In this document: in pieces, positions 16,913 through 25,600 of the stretch
Layout: each line of letters opens with the position of its first letter
How positions within the stretch are numbered: position 1 is the stretch's first letter
Source: Hymenobacter lucidus
GTDB lineage: Bacteria > Bacteroidota > Bacteroidia > Cytophagales > Hymenobacteraceae
Assembly: GCF_020447265.1 (NCBI RefSeq)
Contig: NZ_JAJADR010000001.1
Coordinates: forward strand, 1,302,001-1,366,000
Length of the DNA stretch: 64,000 bases
Reading direction: 5' to 3'
The notes under the pieces: generated by a model
What the model saw: only the letters and a program-made list of their open reading frames with translations
What the model was told of the DNA's origin: nothing
The model's database searches: none
Program-made: the position numbers and the translations under genes

Positions 16913-17308
16913 ATGCAAAGGCTTATTGCCGCTATGAACGGGAAGTACAGCGGTACAAACGCCCGTCACGCTGGCGTTAATGATCTTCTAAGCACCGTGC
17001 ACGACCTTCCAAGGGGTGTGAACGATCTTCTAAAGCCCGTGCACGACCTTCTAAGGGGCGCGAATGATCTTCTAAGCGGTGTGAACGATGTTCTAAGCGG
17101 TGTGAACGATGTTCTAAGCGGTGTGAACGATGTTCTAAGCACCGTTAACGTTCTTCTAAGGCCCGTGAAGCATCCTCTAAGCGCCGTGAATGATCTTCTA
17201 AGCAGTGTGAAGAAGCTTCGAAGTAGCGGGAGTAACCATAGGAGCGGCGGGGGCAGGGGAGAAACGGAACCGGCCCGCTGTGGGCGGCCCGGACTTAGTA
17301 ATGCTTAA
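16913..17308 (+). CDS. Doubtful ORF spanning a 21-bp tandem array (heptad-repeat peptide)
   Basis: 131 residues if translated. Residues 22-105 are twelve 7-residue repeats of the type VNDLLSG/VNDVLSG, because the 21-bp repeat unit is a whole number of codons. As protein this would be a regular amphipathic helix with V and L in register. Against coding: the flanks look non-coding, the repeat uses the CTA Leu codon in every copy although it is uncommon here, and a second frame through the repeat is also open. I list it as a possible gene only. Confidence 0.25.
   Translation: MQRLIAAMNGKYSGTNARHAGVNDLLSTVHDLPRGVNDLLKPVHDLLRGANDLLSGVNDVLSGVNDVLSGVNDVLSTVNVLLRPVKHPLSAVNDLLSSVKKLRSSGSNHRSGGGRGETEPARCGRPGLSNA
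16976..17227. repeat. Tandem array, 12 copies of a 21-bp unit
   Basis: Twelve head-to-tail copies of GTGAACGATSTTCTAAGCGG plus one base, from 16976 to 17227, with no spacing. Copies 6 to 8 (17081-17143) are almost identical; the outer copies have drifted, as expected when an array expands from its middle. The array lies in the 466-base gap between the genes starting at 16828 (-) and ending at 17295 (-). Confidence 0.9.
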
Positions 17309-17873
17309 TTTTAAAACTGTGCAAATAGCTTCTGACTTCACGCCGCTTGTTGACTCTCTTAGTAAAGTCAGCTTCTGGATCTACATATCCCTTGCTACGA
17401 ACTGCGCCGCCAACCACAATAACATCCGGACGGCACTTGTGCATACGAGTCGCTACTGTGTCAGCCTCGACAAATGGTAGCCCACCTCTAATGTCTAGAA
17501 CCCGAAGTTTAGGGAATTGACAAAACTCAAGTGGAGCAGTCTCAAAATTGTTGAATAAATAATACTCTCCTCCACCCCGACCCTGAAGATGCAGATATCC
17601 CCCTGCTGGCAGCTCTTTAAAGTGGAATTTGTATTTCCAGGCGCGGGGATAAAGCCAGAGGTTACGCAACTTCATGCCCAGCAAAATGACCTCTACATTT
17701 TGAATGTTATTTAATGAGGTCGGTAAGCTACCTAATTCTTGGCCACGTAAGTCAAGTACGCGCACTTTATCAGGTTCTTGAAGGGCAACTTCTACGTCGT
17801 CGTACACTCCCCGCCGTTGCGCCTGCAGGCCCAAGCAGGCAAAACAGCCTAAGAGCAATAGAAATACTTTCAT
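17295..17873 (-). CDS. Secreted leucine-rich-repeat-like protein
   Basis: 192 residues. A signal peptide MKVFLLLLGCFACLGLQAQ is followed by segments with leucine-rich-repeat character: VRVLDLRGQELGSLPTSLNN (about residues 36-55), VEVILLGMKLRNLWL, and later FPKLRVLDIRGGLPFVE. The C-terminus is basic. Such proteins usually bind other proteins. Base composition is noticeably AT-richer than the flanking housekeeping genes, as in the next gene at 17946, which suggests acquisition from elsewhere. No partner can be named. Confidence 0.7.
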   Translation of the reverse strand: MKVFLLLLGCFACLGLQAQRRGVYDDVEVALQEPDKVRVLDLRGQELGSLPTSLNNIQNVEVILLGMKLRNLWLYPRAWKYKFHFKELPAGGYLHLQGRGGGEYYLFNNFETAPLEFCQFPKLRVLDIRGGLPFVEADTVATRMHKCRPDVIVVGGAVRSKGYVDPEADFTKRVNKRREVRSYLHSFKIKHY

Positions 17874-17945
17874 CTTGGCATTGGGTTAAGCCGGTTGCCC
17901 AGCTTCGATAGAGTCAGTCTTGTACAGTCACTCGGCACAGCCAAG

Positions 17946-18395
17946 CTACTGCGAGATAATATGCTGCAAGAGGTTGCTGACCTCAGTAGTAAAGGTTTTT
18001 GTGTCAAAATCAGGGTACTTTTTCTGACCTAGGGCAATTAGCTCAAAAGAGGATAGCAACCTTTCAATTAGTAATTGATATAACAGTCCATTAGAAGCTT
18101 TTACAGCTTCTTGGTAAGGCAACGCTATATCATAAGTTAAATACTTCTCAAGAGTATAAGGCGCATAAGTACCCTTGTATGTACGCTTAGCTCTTTGATA
18201 ACGAGGTCGTCTGACCTTGAAGAAGGTATTGAACTCAGGAGATACGCAGATTACACCTATGCATAATTCCTGTATATCATTACCGTAGCTCTTATCTAAA
18301 AGCAACGATTTAAGGTCGGTATTTAATGCTGCTACTACAATATCGAGTCGGTTGCCCAATTGCCAACTGGTTTCTAGGCTTAAGAAGAACTTCAT
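17946..18395 (-). CDS. Hypothetical small protein, immunity-protein-like character
   Basis: 149 residues, soluble, alpha/beta. It starts MKFFLSLETSWQLGNRLD and has a helical C-terminal half (about residues 90-149). It is clearly AT-rich compared with the neighbours. Size, composition and the N-terminal strand are reminiscent of immunity proteins of polymorphic toxin systems, possibly the Imm44 group, but this is a weak impression and no toxin gene is visible nearby. It shares strand with the LRR gene downstream, so they may have been acquired together. Confidence 0.6.
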   Translation of the reverse strand: MKFFLSLETSWQLGNRLDIVVAALNTDLKSLLLDKSYGNDIQELCIGVICVSPEFNTFFKVRRPRYQRAKRTYKGTYAPYTLEKYLTYDIALPYQEAVKASNGLLYQLLIERLLSSFELIALGQKKYPDFDTKTFTTEVSNLLQHIISQ

Positions 18396-18476
18396 ATAGA
18401 AGAACCAAATAAAAAGAAGAGCAGTCGGACAAAAAGGCCGACTGCTCTTAAATATGAAATCTTATACCAGCTCTGC

Positions 18477-20729
18477 CTACTCCCCCAGCTTCCGCAGAAT
18501 CTCCTGGGCCGCTACGGCAATAACGGTTCCCGGGCCGTACACGCCGACGACGCCAGCGTTGTAGAGGAAGTCGTAGTCCTGGGCGGGGATGACGCCGCCG
18601 GCAATGACGAGAATATCTTCGCGGCCGAGCTGCCTCAGTTCCTGAATCAGCTGGGGAATCAGGGTTTTGTGGCCGGCGGCGAGGCTGCTCACGCCCACTA
18701 CGTGCACGTCGTTCTCGGTAGCCTGGCGGGCTACTTCGCCGGGGGTTTGGAACAGGGGCGCGATGTCCACGTCGAAGCCCACGTCGGCAAAGGAGGTGGC
18801 AATGATCTTGGAGCCCCGGTCGTGGCCGTCCTGGCCCATTTTGGCCACCATCATGCGGGGGCGGCGGCCTTCGGCGGCGGCAAAGGCATCGGCGGCGGCG
18901 CGGGCCTTGGCAAACTCTTCGTCGTAGTTCATCTCGGCCGAGTATACGCCCGAAATAGCCCGGATAGTAGCCTGGTGGCGGCCGTACACCACTTCGAGGG
19001 CATCGGAAATCTCACCCAGCGTAGCGCGCAGGCGGGCGGCGTTTACGGCTAGTTCGAGGAGGTTGGCGGCGGGACCCCATCCCCCGGCCCCTTCCCCTCT
19101 GGGAGAAGGGGAGCCTGACGATTCGGTTCCAGTTTCAGGCCCACTTGCGTCGGGCTCCCCTCCCTTGCGGGGAGGGGTTGGGGGAGGGGTGGCCCGGGCC
19201 GCATCCGTCAGGGCTTGCAGGGCGGCTTTCACCGCGTCATTATCCCGCTCGGCCTTGATCTTGTTGAGGCGCTCAATCTGGGACTCGCGCACGGCGGCGT
19301 TGTCGATATCGAGCACGTCGATTTGCTGCTCTTCGCCCAGCTGCCGGTCGGTGAGGCGGTACTTGTTGACGCCCACCACGGTTTCCTTGCCCGAGTCGAT
19401 GCGGGCCTGCTTGCGGGCCGAGGCTTCCTCGATGCGCATCTTGGGCAGGCCGGTTTCAATGGCCTTGGCCATGCCGCCCAGCGCTTCTACTTCCTGAATG
19501 AGGGCCCAGGCTTTGTCGGCCAGTTCGTGAGTGAGGCTTTCTACATAATAGGAGCCGCCCCAGGGGTCCACGACGCGGGTAATGTCGGTTTCGTGCTGCA
19601 GATACAGCTGGGTGTTGCGGGCAATGCGGGCCGAGAAGTCGGTGGGCAGGGCAATGGCCTCGTCGAGGGCGTTGGTGTGCAGACTCTGGGTGCCGCCCAG
19701 GGCCGCGGCCAGGGCTTCCACGGCGGTGCGGGCCACGTTGTTGAAGGGGTCCTGCTCGGTGAGCGAGTAGCCCGAGGTCTGGCAGTGGGTGCGCAGGGCG
19801 AGGCTCTTGGGGTTCTGGGGGTTGAACTGCTTCATGAGCTTGGCCCAGAGCAGGCGGCCGGCGCGCAGCTTGGCAATTTCCATGAAGTGGTTCATGCCGA
19901 TGGCCCAGAAGAAGGAGAGGCGGGGCGCAAACTGGTCCACGTCCATACCCACGGCCAGGCCGGCGCGCACGTACTCCAGACCGTCGGCCAGGGTGTAGGC
20001 CAGCTCGATATCGGCGGTGGCCCCGGCTTCCTGCATGTGGTAGCCCGAGATGCTGATGGAGTTGAACTTGGGCATATTCTTCGCCGTGTAGGCGAAGATG
20101 TCGGCAATGATGCGCATGCTCGGCGCGGGCGGATAGATATAGGTGTTGCGCACCATAAACTCCTTCAGAATGTCGTTCTGAATGGTGCCCGCCAGCTTCT
20201 CCGGGGCCACGCCCTGTTCCTCGGCGGCGGTAATGTAAAAGGCCATAATCGGCAGCACCGCCCCGTTCATGGTCATGGACACCGACATCTGGTCCAGCGG
20301 AATCTGGTCGAACAAGATCTTCATGTCCTCCACTGAGTCGATGGCGACACCAGCCTTGCCCACGTCGCCTTCCACGCGGGGGTGGTCAGAATCATAGCCC
20401 CGGTGGGTAGCCAGGTCGAAGGCTACGCTAAGCCCTTTCTGGCCGCCGGCCAGGTTGCGACGGTAAAAGGCGTTGCTTTCGGTGGCGGTGCTGAAGCCCG
20501 CGTACTGCCGGATGGTCCAGGGATTCTGCACGTACATCGTGGCGTAGGGCCCGCGCAGGTAGGGAGCCACGCCCGCGCCGAAGCCCAGGTGGTCGAGTCC
20601 GGCTACGTCCTGGGCCGAGTACTGGCTCTTGAGCGTGATGCCCTCGGGCGTAGTAGTGCCGGCGGTGGTGGGAGTAGCGGCAGGCAGGGGCGCGGCGTCG
20701 TAGGGAATGTGGGCGAAGTCGGGTTTCAT
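18477..20729 (-). CDS. mutB: Methylmalonyl-CoA mutase large (catalytic) subunit
   Basis: 750 residues, about 30-40 longer than usual. It catalyses the B12-dependent interconversion of methylmalonyl-CoA and succinyl-CoA. The substrate barrel (about residues 45-500) includes [19 protein letters not shown]. The C-terminal cobalamin domain carries the lower-axial-ligand motif [10 protein letters not shown] (DxHxxG) near residue 630 and the AGGVIP motif. The extra length is a Pro/Gly/Ser-rich insert at about residues 512-552, just between the two domains, encoded by a REP-like palindrome (19074-19193) that keeps the frame. It pairs with the small subunit at 22230, but the two are not adjacent: a plus-strand gene lies between them. 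Confidence 0.95.
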   Translation of the reverse strand: MKPDFAHIPYDAAPLPAATPTTAGTTTPEGITLKSQYSAQDVAGLDHLGFGAGVAPYLRGPYATMYVQNPWTIRQYAGFSTATESNAFYRRNLAGGQKGLSVAFDLATHRGYDSDHPRVEGDVGKAGVAIDSVEDMKILFDQIPLDQMSVSMTMNGAVLPIMAFYITAAEEQGVAPEKLAGTIQNDILKEFMVRNTYIYPPAPSMRIIADIFAYTAKNMPKFNSISISGYHMQEAGATADIELAYTLADGLEYVRAGLAVGMDVDQFAPRLSFFWAIGMNHFMEIAKLRAGRLLWAKLMKQFNPQNPKSLALRTHCQTSGYSLTEQDPFNNVARTAVEALAAALGGTQSLHTNALDEAIALPTDFSARIARNTQLYLQHETDITRVVDPWGGSYYVESLTHELADKAWALIQEVEALGGMAKAIETGLPKMRIEEASARKQARIDSGKETVVGVNKYRLTDRQLGEEQQIDVLDIDNAAVRESQIERLNKIKAERDNDAVKAALQALTDAARATPPPTPPRKGGEPDASGPETGTESSGSPSPRGEGAGGWGPAANLLELAVNAARLRATLGEISDALEVVYGRHQATIRAISGVYSAEMNYDEEFAKARAAADAFAAAEGRRPRMMVAKMGQDGHDRGSKIIATSFADVGFDVDIAPLFQTPGEVARQATENDVHVVGVSSLAAGHKTLIPQLIQELRQLGREDILVIAGGVIPAQDYDFLYNAGVVGVYGPGTVIAVAAQEILRKLGE
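19074..19193. repeat. REP-like palindromic element inside mutB
   Basis: The left arm begins CCCCATCCCCCGGCCCCTTC and runs to about 19119. The right arm (about 19150-19193) is its imperfect complement, with CCCCTCCCCGCAAGGG in the complementary strand, and both end at a ..GAGCC(T/C)GACG core. This is the usual look of a dispersed non-coding palindrome. Here it lies fully within the mutB reading frame. Confidence 0.75.
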
Positions 20730-20846
20730 CGGGGCAGGCAGAAAGGCGGAAAGGGCGCTAATGGGAATCGGAATGCGGCAGGCAAGATACTTGGTTTAGG
20801 CCGAAAGAATATTTCCAGGGAGGGTAGTAATCAAGGAGGAATATTC

Positions 20847-20854
20847 TATATTTG
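20847..20854 (+). promoter_or_regulatory. -7 box of barrel protein gene
   Basis: TATATTTG is a perfect match to the Bacteroidota -7 consensus TAnnTTTG, 36 bases before the ATG at 20891, in an AT-rich gap. Confidence 0.5.
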
Positions 20855-20890
20855 ACTATTATTATCCTTTACTCATTATTCACTATTTGA

Positions 20891-22156
20891 ATGAAACAAC
20901 AACTATCCTCCGTATTCTCGTGCGTGCTATTCGTGTTAGGAGCCGCCACTTTGCTGTTTTCCACTACCGCTCAGGCCCAGTCGGGGCCACAGCCGGGCTA
21001 CGTCGTGTCCCTGGCCGGCGACACGCTGCGCGGCACTATTAAACCGGGCCGGGCAGAGCGCAACGCCGTGCAGTGCGACTTCAAAGCCGCCGGCCAAACC
21101 GAAAGTAAGATATATAAGGTAGGGGAGCTGCGGGCCTACGGCTCTTCCGTGCTAGCCTACGAAAGCCACCCCGTGCCCCGCTCCGCCGATACGGCTACGG
21201 TGCTGGTGCCCCGGTACCTGGAAGTCGTTACCCGGGGCCCGCTCACCCTGTACGCGCTAAGCTACCAGAGCAAGCCCCGTTTCTTTATCAGCGGCTACCG
21301 GCCCGGCAAAGTGGTCGAGCTGATTCAGCGCACCAACACCGTACAGCGCGGCGCGCAGCAGTTCGTCGTTACCCAGCGTCTCTATCAGGACACGCTGACC
21401 AAGGCTTTTCAGGGCTGCCCGGAGGCATCCCGGCAGGCCAAGGTGGTTGATTTCGGCGTCAATGAGCTGGAAAAAGCCGTGCGCAAGTACAACGCCTGCG
21501 CGGCACCCGGTTCAGTCGTCAAAAAGAACTCTCACCACGGCAACATTGCCTTTGGCATCATCGGGGGAGTAGCGGTATTCAACCAGATGAACATGGGCAA
21601 CAACACCGGGGAGGACGAGCTGCACTGGCAATACGATGGGAATACGTACCTGACGGCCGGCCTGGAGGTCGTATTTACACCCGGCTTCAAAGGCGCCCCG
21701 TTCACTATTCACTCCGGCGTGCTGTACGAATCGGCGCGCACGTTCGAGTCGGACCACAACTTCTACCCCCTGCTGGCCTCTAAGCAGACGACCGAGCTCC
21801 AACTCAACTACCTGGTAGTGCCAGCCATGATTCGCTACTCCCTGGGCCACGGGCTGGTGCGTTTCTACGCCGAGGCTGGCCCCAGCGCCCGTTTTCTGGT
21901 GCACGTGAGCAAGGATGAGAAGATATACACGCCCACATTGGCCGGCAGCCCGCCAATTGTGCGGCCGTTGCTGGGGAGCTACAACAACCTCAACATCGGC
22001 TTGGGGGGCGGCCTGGGTTCTGAGCTGCATTTGCCCAACGGCCAGCAGATTTCCCTGGGCATGCGGGCCGAGAATGTCTTCGGGCCTTCCAACTACACCT
22101 CGGGTTCGGGCTTGCGCAGCGTCAATCTGCTGCTGGGCTACTTATTTACCAAGTAA
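20891..22156 (+). CDS. Outer-membrane beta-barrel protein (paralogue A)
   Basis: 421 residues with a signal peptide (about 1-30, ending AQAQ). A conserved N-terminal region starts PGYVVSLAGDTLRGTI. A region near residues 175-205 is followed by a C-terminal half of alternating strands typical of a PorT/OmpW-like barrel (for example VFTPGFKGAPFTIHSGVLYE) that ends in hydrophobic LLLGYLFTK. It is paralogous to the gene at 24187: both have the 'PGY-V-L-GDTLRG' opening, a 'FQ-CP' segment and a terminal barrel. It lies between mutB and mutA in the opposite direction. Function unknown. Confidence 0.75.
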   Translation: MKQQLSSVFSCVLFVLGAATLLFSTTAQAQSGPQPGYVVSLAGDTLRGTIKPGRAERNAVQCDFKAAGQTESKIYKVGELRAYGSSVLAYESHPVPRSADTATVLVPRYLEVVTRGPLTLYALSYQSKPRFFISGYRPGKVVELIQRTNTVQRGAQQFVVTQRLYQDTLTKAFQGCPEASRQAKVVDFGVNELEKAVRKYNACAAPGSVVKKNSHHGNIAFGIIGGVAVFNQMNMGNNTGEDELHWQYDGNTYLTAGLEVVFTPGFKGAPFTIHSGVLYESARTFESDHNFYPLLASKQTTELQLNYLVVPAMIRYSLGHGLVRFYAEAGPSARFLVHVSKDEKIYTPTLAGSPPIVRPLLGSYNNLNIGLGGGLGSELHLPNGQQISLGMRAENVFGPSNYTSGSGLRSVNLLLGYLFTK

Positions 22157-22178
22157 ATCAGGCTCATCAACCACAAGC

Positions 22179-22227
22179 AAAAACTCCCGGTGGAAGGCAG
22201 GCAAGCTGCTTTGCACCGGGAGTTTTT
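22179..22227. terminator. Bidirectional intrinsic terminator
   Basis: AAAAACTCCCGGTG (22179-22192) and its exact complement (22214-22227) lie between the convergent barrel gene and mutA. Confidence 0.85.
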
Positions 22228-22229
22228 GT

Positions 22230-24005
22230 TTAGCGGCCCTGCAGGCGGGCCAGCACATCTTCGGTGCTGTAGCCCTCCACGGTAAATTCCTTGAAGCCGA
22301 ACAGCGACACAGCCTCCTGCATTGTGGCCAGGTCTGCGGTGAGCAGGGTAGGGGGAATGAAGTCGGGCTCATCGACGGGCACACGGCACACGATGCGGGC
22401 AAAGTGGCCGAACTGGTCAGGGGTGGCATACATGAGCGTGGCGGCTTCGGGCGTCGAAAACAGCACCGACAACGTGCCTTCCGGATGACTAGCCTTCAGC
22501 GCCAGCCGCTCCTGAATCGGCAGCAGCCGCAGAAATGACTCCAGAATCACCTGGTTGGTATGGGTGCCTAGCAGCACTACGGCGGCGCGGCGGCGCTTTT
22601 TCTCGCGCCGCTGAAAGTGCAGGGCCGTAGCCAGGCGCAGCACTTCTGAGGGGTAAGCGGCCCGCGTCGAGTCGAATTCCTTGCTGCGCAACAGGCGTTT
22701 GGGGTTGTAGTCGAAGCTTTCCTGCGGGTTTTGAAACCGATTGGTGCCCACGATTACCTGCTCGCCGCTGGCAATGCGCTGAAATTGCGTTTGGGCCACC
22801 AGATGCAGCTCCTGCAGCACCATGCCAATGGCCGAGGGTAGGCCGCCGGCCGCTTCCACCCGCTGGAAAATGGCCCAGGCCTCACGGGCTACTTGGTCGG
22901 TAATGGTTTCGAGGTAGTAGGAGCCGGCGGCGGGGTCGGCCACACGGTTGAGGCCGGCTTCCTCGCGCAGAATCACGGGCAGGTTGCGGGCCAGGCGGCT
23001 CGAAAACTCGTTGGGACTCTGGTAGAGCCGGTCGAAGGGCGCCACGCTCACGGCATTGGCACCGCCGAGTACGGCGGCCATAGTTTCGGTGGTTACCCGC
23101 AGCAGGTTGGTATGCGGGTCGAGCGTCGTTTGGGACCAAGTGGCGGTAGCGGCAAAAATGCGCAGGTCCGCGGCAGCTTCGGCCGGTAGCCCGTAGGCGT
23201 GTAGCAGCGTGGCCCACAGGCGGCGCAAAGCCCGCAGCTTGGCAATTTCAAAGAAGTAGTTGGGATTCAAAGCAACCTGCACCTGAAACGCAGCAGCTAC
23301 CTGCGCCAGCGTAACCTCTTCCGAAGGCAGCTGCTCGAGGTAGGTAGCAGCGGCGGCCAGCACGAAGCCGATTTGCTGCGTGACGGTGCCACCGCGGTTG
23401 GCAAAAAAGGCCCCGTTAAGCGTCAGGGCCCGAAATTCGGGAAAGTCGCGGGTCAGGGTCAGGATTTTGCGCAGGTCGCTGAGTTGGCCGGCTAGGTCGG
23501 GTGTGTGGTCGGTGATGGGGTCGAAGCGCAGAAAGCCACGTAGCACCGGCGTGCCGGTAGCCAGCAGCCGCTCCACAAAGCCCGCCGCACCCATCCGGAT
23601 GGAATAGCCCAGGTAAGTAGTAGCCAGCGGCAGCTTGCGGCCCAGGTATTCCACATCAAAAGCCAGGGCATCGGTCAGCTCGAAGAAGATGCCATCGGCC
23701 CCCCGTTGCAGAGCATCGGCGGCCTGGTCGATGGCGTGGTGGCCCGTGTCGGCGGCGGCTACGGCGTAGGTCGGCACGTTAAGCCAGTCGGTAGTGGCAG
23801 CCCCCGTAAGGCCAGTGGCGGGCAGGCCGGCCAGCGCCTCACGGTGGTAAAACGGCTGCACCGTAATACCCTCGGTGGTGTGCCATTCCAGGGTTTCGGG
23901 GTCGGCGCCCTTCAGGTCGTGGCGGATGCGCTCCTGCCAGGCAGCGGTAGTAATAGAATCGAATTCAGAAAACGAGACAGGCGTAGAACGCGGTGCATCG
24001 GCCAT
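22230..24005 (-). CDS. mutA: Methylmalonyl-CoA mutase small subunit
   Basis: About 591 residues from the ATG at 24005 (MADAPRSTPVSF). The longer open frame to 24254 would add 83 residues that do not resemble the family and overlap the divergent promoter region. Typical mutase barrel motifs remain (EWHTTEGITVQPFYHRE, LNPNYFFEIAKLRALRRLWA, ADPAAGSYYLE). The C-terminal B12-like domain is degenerate and has no DxHxxG, as expected for the non-catalytic small subunit of the heterodimer. It forms the enzyme with MutB (18477), although the usual adjacent mutA-mutB operon is interrupted. Confidence 0.92.
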   Translation of the reverse strand: MADAPRSTPVSFSEFDSITTAAWQERIRHDLKGADPETLEWHTTEGITVQPFYHREALAGLPATGLTGAATTDWLNVPTYAVAAADTGHHAIDQAADALQRGADGIFFELTDALAFDVEYLGRKLPLATTYLGYSIRMGAAGFVERLLATGTPVLRGFLRFDPITDHTPDLAGQLSDLRKILTLTRDFPEFRALTLNGAFFANRGGTVTQQIGFVLAAAATYLEQLPSEEVTLAQVAAAFQVQVALNPNYFFEIAKLRALRRLWATLLHAYGLPAEAAADLRIFAATATWSQTTLDPHTNLLRVTTETMAAVLGGANAVSVAPFDRLYQSPNEFSSRLARNLPVILREEAGLNRVADPAAGSYYLETITDQVAREAWAIFQRVEAAGGLPSAIGMVLQELHLVAQTQFQRIASGEQVIVGTNRFQNPQESFDYNPKRLLRSKEFDSTRAAYPSEVLRLATALHFQRREKKRRRAAVVLLGTHTNQVILESFLRLLPIQERLALKASHPEGTLSVLFSTPEAATLMYATPDQFGHFARIVCRVPVDEPDFIPPTLLTADLATMQEAVSLFGFKEFTVEGYSTEDVLARLQGR

Positions 24006-24186
24006 AGAGAGGAAGATAAAGCCGGGAAACAGGGCCAGCGGCTGGAATGGGCTAAAGATACCGGATTGGGCGCATACCGTTGCCACATAGCCGCTGTTGG
24101 CACCAGGGAAGTTTGCCGTAGCTTTGTCGGCTATGGCCACACCTAGTAGTATGGTTTGGGCCATTATTTCTCTTTTTATCTTTTGT

Positions 24187-25470
24187 ATGAAGCACCGTTT
24201 ACTGCTGTTGTCCTGCTTGGCCCTATTGAGTTCTAAGAGTATAGCGCAAACCAATTTCCGGCCCGGTTACATCGTGCCTCTCTCCGGCGACACCCTGCGG
24301 GGTGAAGTCGATGCCCGCGGGGCCCAGCGGAACGCCCGGCTGAGCCGGTTCCGCTCATCGCCCACGGCACCCGTTGCCGAGTATCGGGCCACGCAGCTGC
24401 GGGGATATGGCTTCACCAACGACCGGGTATACCAGGCTGGCACGGTTACGCTGGCTGATTCGTCCTACCGCTCGCCCAGTGGGGAAATGCGGGCCGATAC
24501 AGTGCAGCGCGCCGCTTTTCTCGAAGTCGTGGTGCTGGGCCCAGCTAGTCTACTGTTTCTGCGCGATGAGAGCAGCAACGACCATTTCTACCTGCGGATG
24601 GCGGCCGGGCCAGTGCAGGAGCTGGTGCAATCGACGCAGCGCGTGAAAGTAAATGGCAATGTTTACCAGCAGAAAAACGAGGAGTTTCGAAAAACACTGG
24701 CTGCTTCATTCCAGGCGTGCCCAGCCGTGCAGCCCGGCATCGTCTCGCTGCGGCTGGGGCTGAATGAGCTGACCAAAGTGGTACGCCAGTATAACGAGTG
24801 CATCGGTACTGCGTCGGTAGCGCCGGCCAGCACCACGCGCCAGAATCGTCTGCGAATAGGCCTGGTAGCCGGCGGCGAAGCCAGCCGGCTTTCGTTGCAG
24901 AATACGGCCTCAACTCCGGCCACCGATATCAAAGCCAAATCGACGGTAGGGCCGGTGCTGGGTGTATCGTTGCAGCTGGCTTTGGCGGGCGTCAACCAAA
25001 CCATAGCGGTACGACTGGAAGCATTGGCTGAGCGCCAGGAATACGCCCATTCTACTAGTGCCGTCGATGCCAACGGCTTCGGTCCGCAGCAGGAGTTTCG
25101 CTTCAACTTGGCGAGTCTGCGCGTGCCGCTGCTGGTGCGCTATACGTTCCCGCGGGGCCAGATTCGGCCCTTTGCCCAGGTCGGCTTCGGCCTTAGCTAC
25201 TGGCTGAAAACCCAAAATGAGAGTCGGGCCCGCTACCTGTACGGCGCTACCAAGCCCGAATTCGCGGCCTGGGCTCCCATCGTGAAGGAGCCGCGCAAGC
25301 TGGAAGCCGGGCTCCTCGGTGGCCTGGGCCTGACGACGGCGCGGGCCGCAGGCCGCAATGTGGCGCTGGAGCTGCGCTACGAACAGTCGAACGGCTTCAG
25401 CGACGGAAGGGCCGTGCCGGTTCGTATCGGGCGGTACTTTCTGTTGTTAAGCTACGATCTGACCAAATAG
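24187..25470 (+). CDS. Outer-membrane beta-barrel protein (paralogue B)
   Basis: 427 residues from the ATG at 24187, which gives a signal peptide MKHRLLLLSCLALLSSKSIAQ. An upstream in-frame ATG at 24097 is rejected because it hides the signal. The mature start FRPGYIVPLSGDTLRGEV matches paralogue A at 20891. The same internal 'FQACPAV' and 'LGLNELTKVVRQYNEC' segments occur, and the C-terminal half is barrel-like and ends YFLLLSYDLTK. It is divergent from mutA. With paralogue A it brackets mutA. Function unknown; the family is common in Hymenobacter-like genomes as I remember it. Confidence 0.75.
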   Translation: MKHRLLLLSCLALLSSKSIAQTNFRPGYIVPLSGDTLRGEVDARGAQRNARLSRFRSSPTAPVAEYRATQLRGYGFTNDRVYQAGTVTLADSSYRSPSGEMRADTVQRAAFLEVVVLGPASLLFLRDESSNDHFYLRMAAGPVQELVQSTQRVKVNGNVYQQKNEEFRKTLAASFQACPAVQPGIVSLRLGLNELTKVVRQYNECIGTASVAPASTTRQNRLRIGLVAGGEASRLSLQNTASTPATDIKAKSTVGPVLGVSLQLALAGVNQTIAVRLEALAERQEYAHSTSAVDANGFGPQQEFRFNLASLRVPLLVRYTFPRGQIRPFAQVGFGLSYWLKTQNESRARYLYGATKPEFAAWAPIVKEPRKLEAGLLGGLGLTTARAAGRNVALELRYEQSNGFSDGRAVPVRIGRYFLLLSYDLTK

Positions 25471-25569
25471 GCCGGACCGGATGGGTCGGTTTTGGTGCCC
25501 GTTGAGCAGTACCAGGTATGCTAAACACCTCGGACAGGCGTTACCCTCACCAAATAACTCCAGCGGCGT

Positions 25570-25577
25570 TACCTTTG
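25570..25577 (+). promoter_or_regulatory. -7 box of 5'-nucleotidase C-domain gene
   Basis: TACCTTTG, a perfect TAnnTTTG match, lies 24 bases before the ATG at 25601. A clear -33 element is not seen. Confidence 0.5.
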
Positions 25578-25600
25578 CCTTCCGCCTATTCTCCTTTTGC

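Noticed and set aside
16976..17227. CRISPR or integron-type array
   Set aside because: Units are 21 bp, directly joined, with no spacers and no integrase.
19215..20336. Plus-strand open frame opposite mutB
   Set aside because: Antisense shadow of a conserved enzyme gene in GC-rich DNA; no protein-like motifs.
24006..24254. 83-residue N-terminal extension of MutA
   Set aside because: It overlaps the divergent promoter region and the signal-peptide start of the 24187 gene, and the family start fits MADAPRST at 24005.
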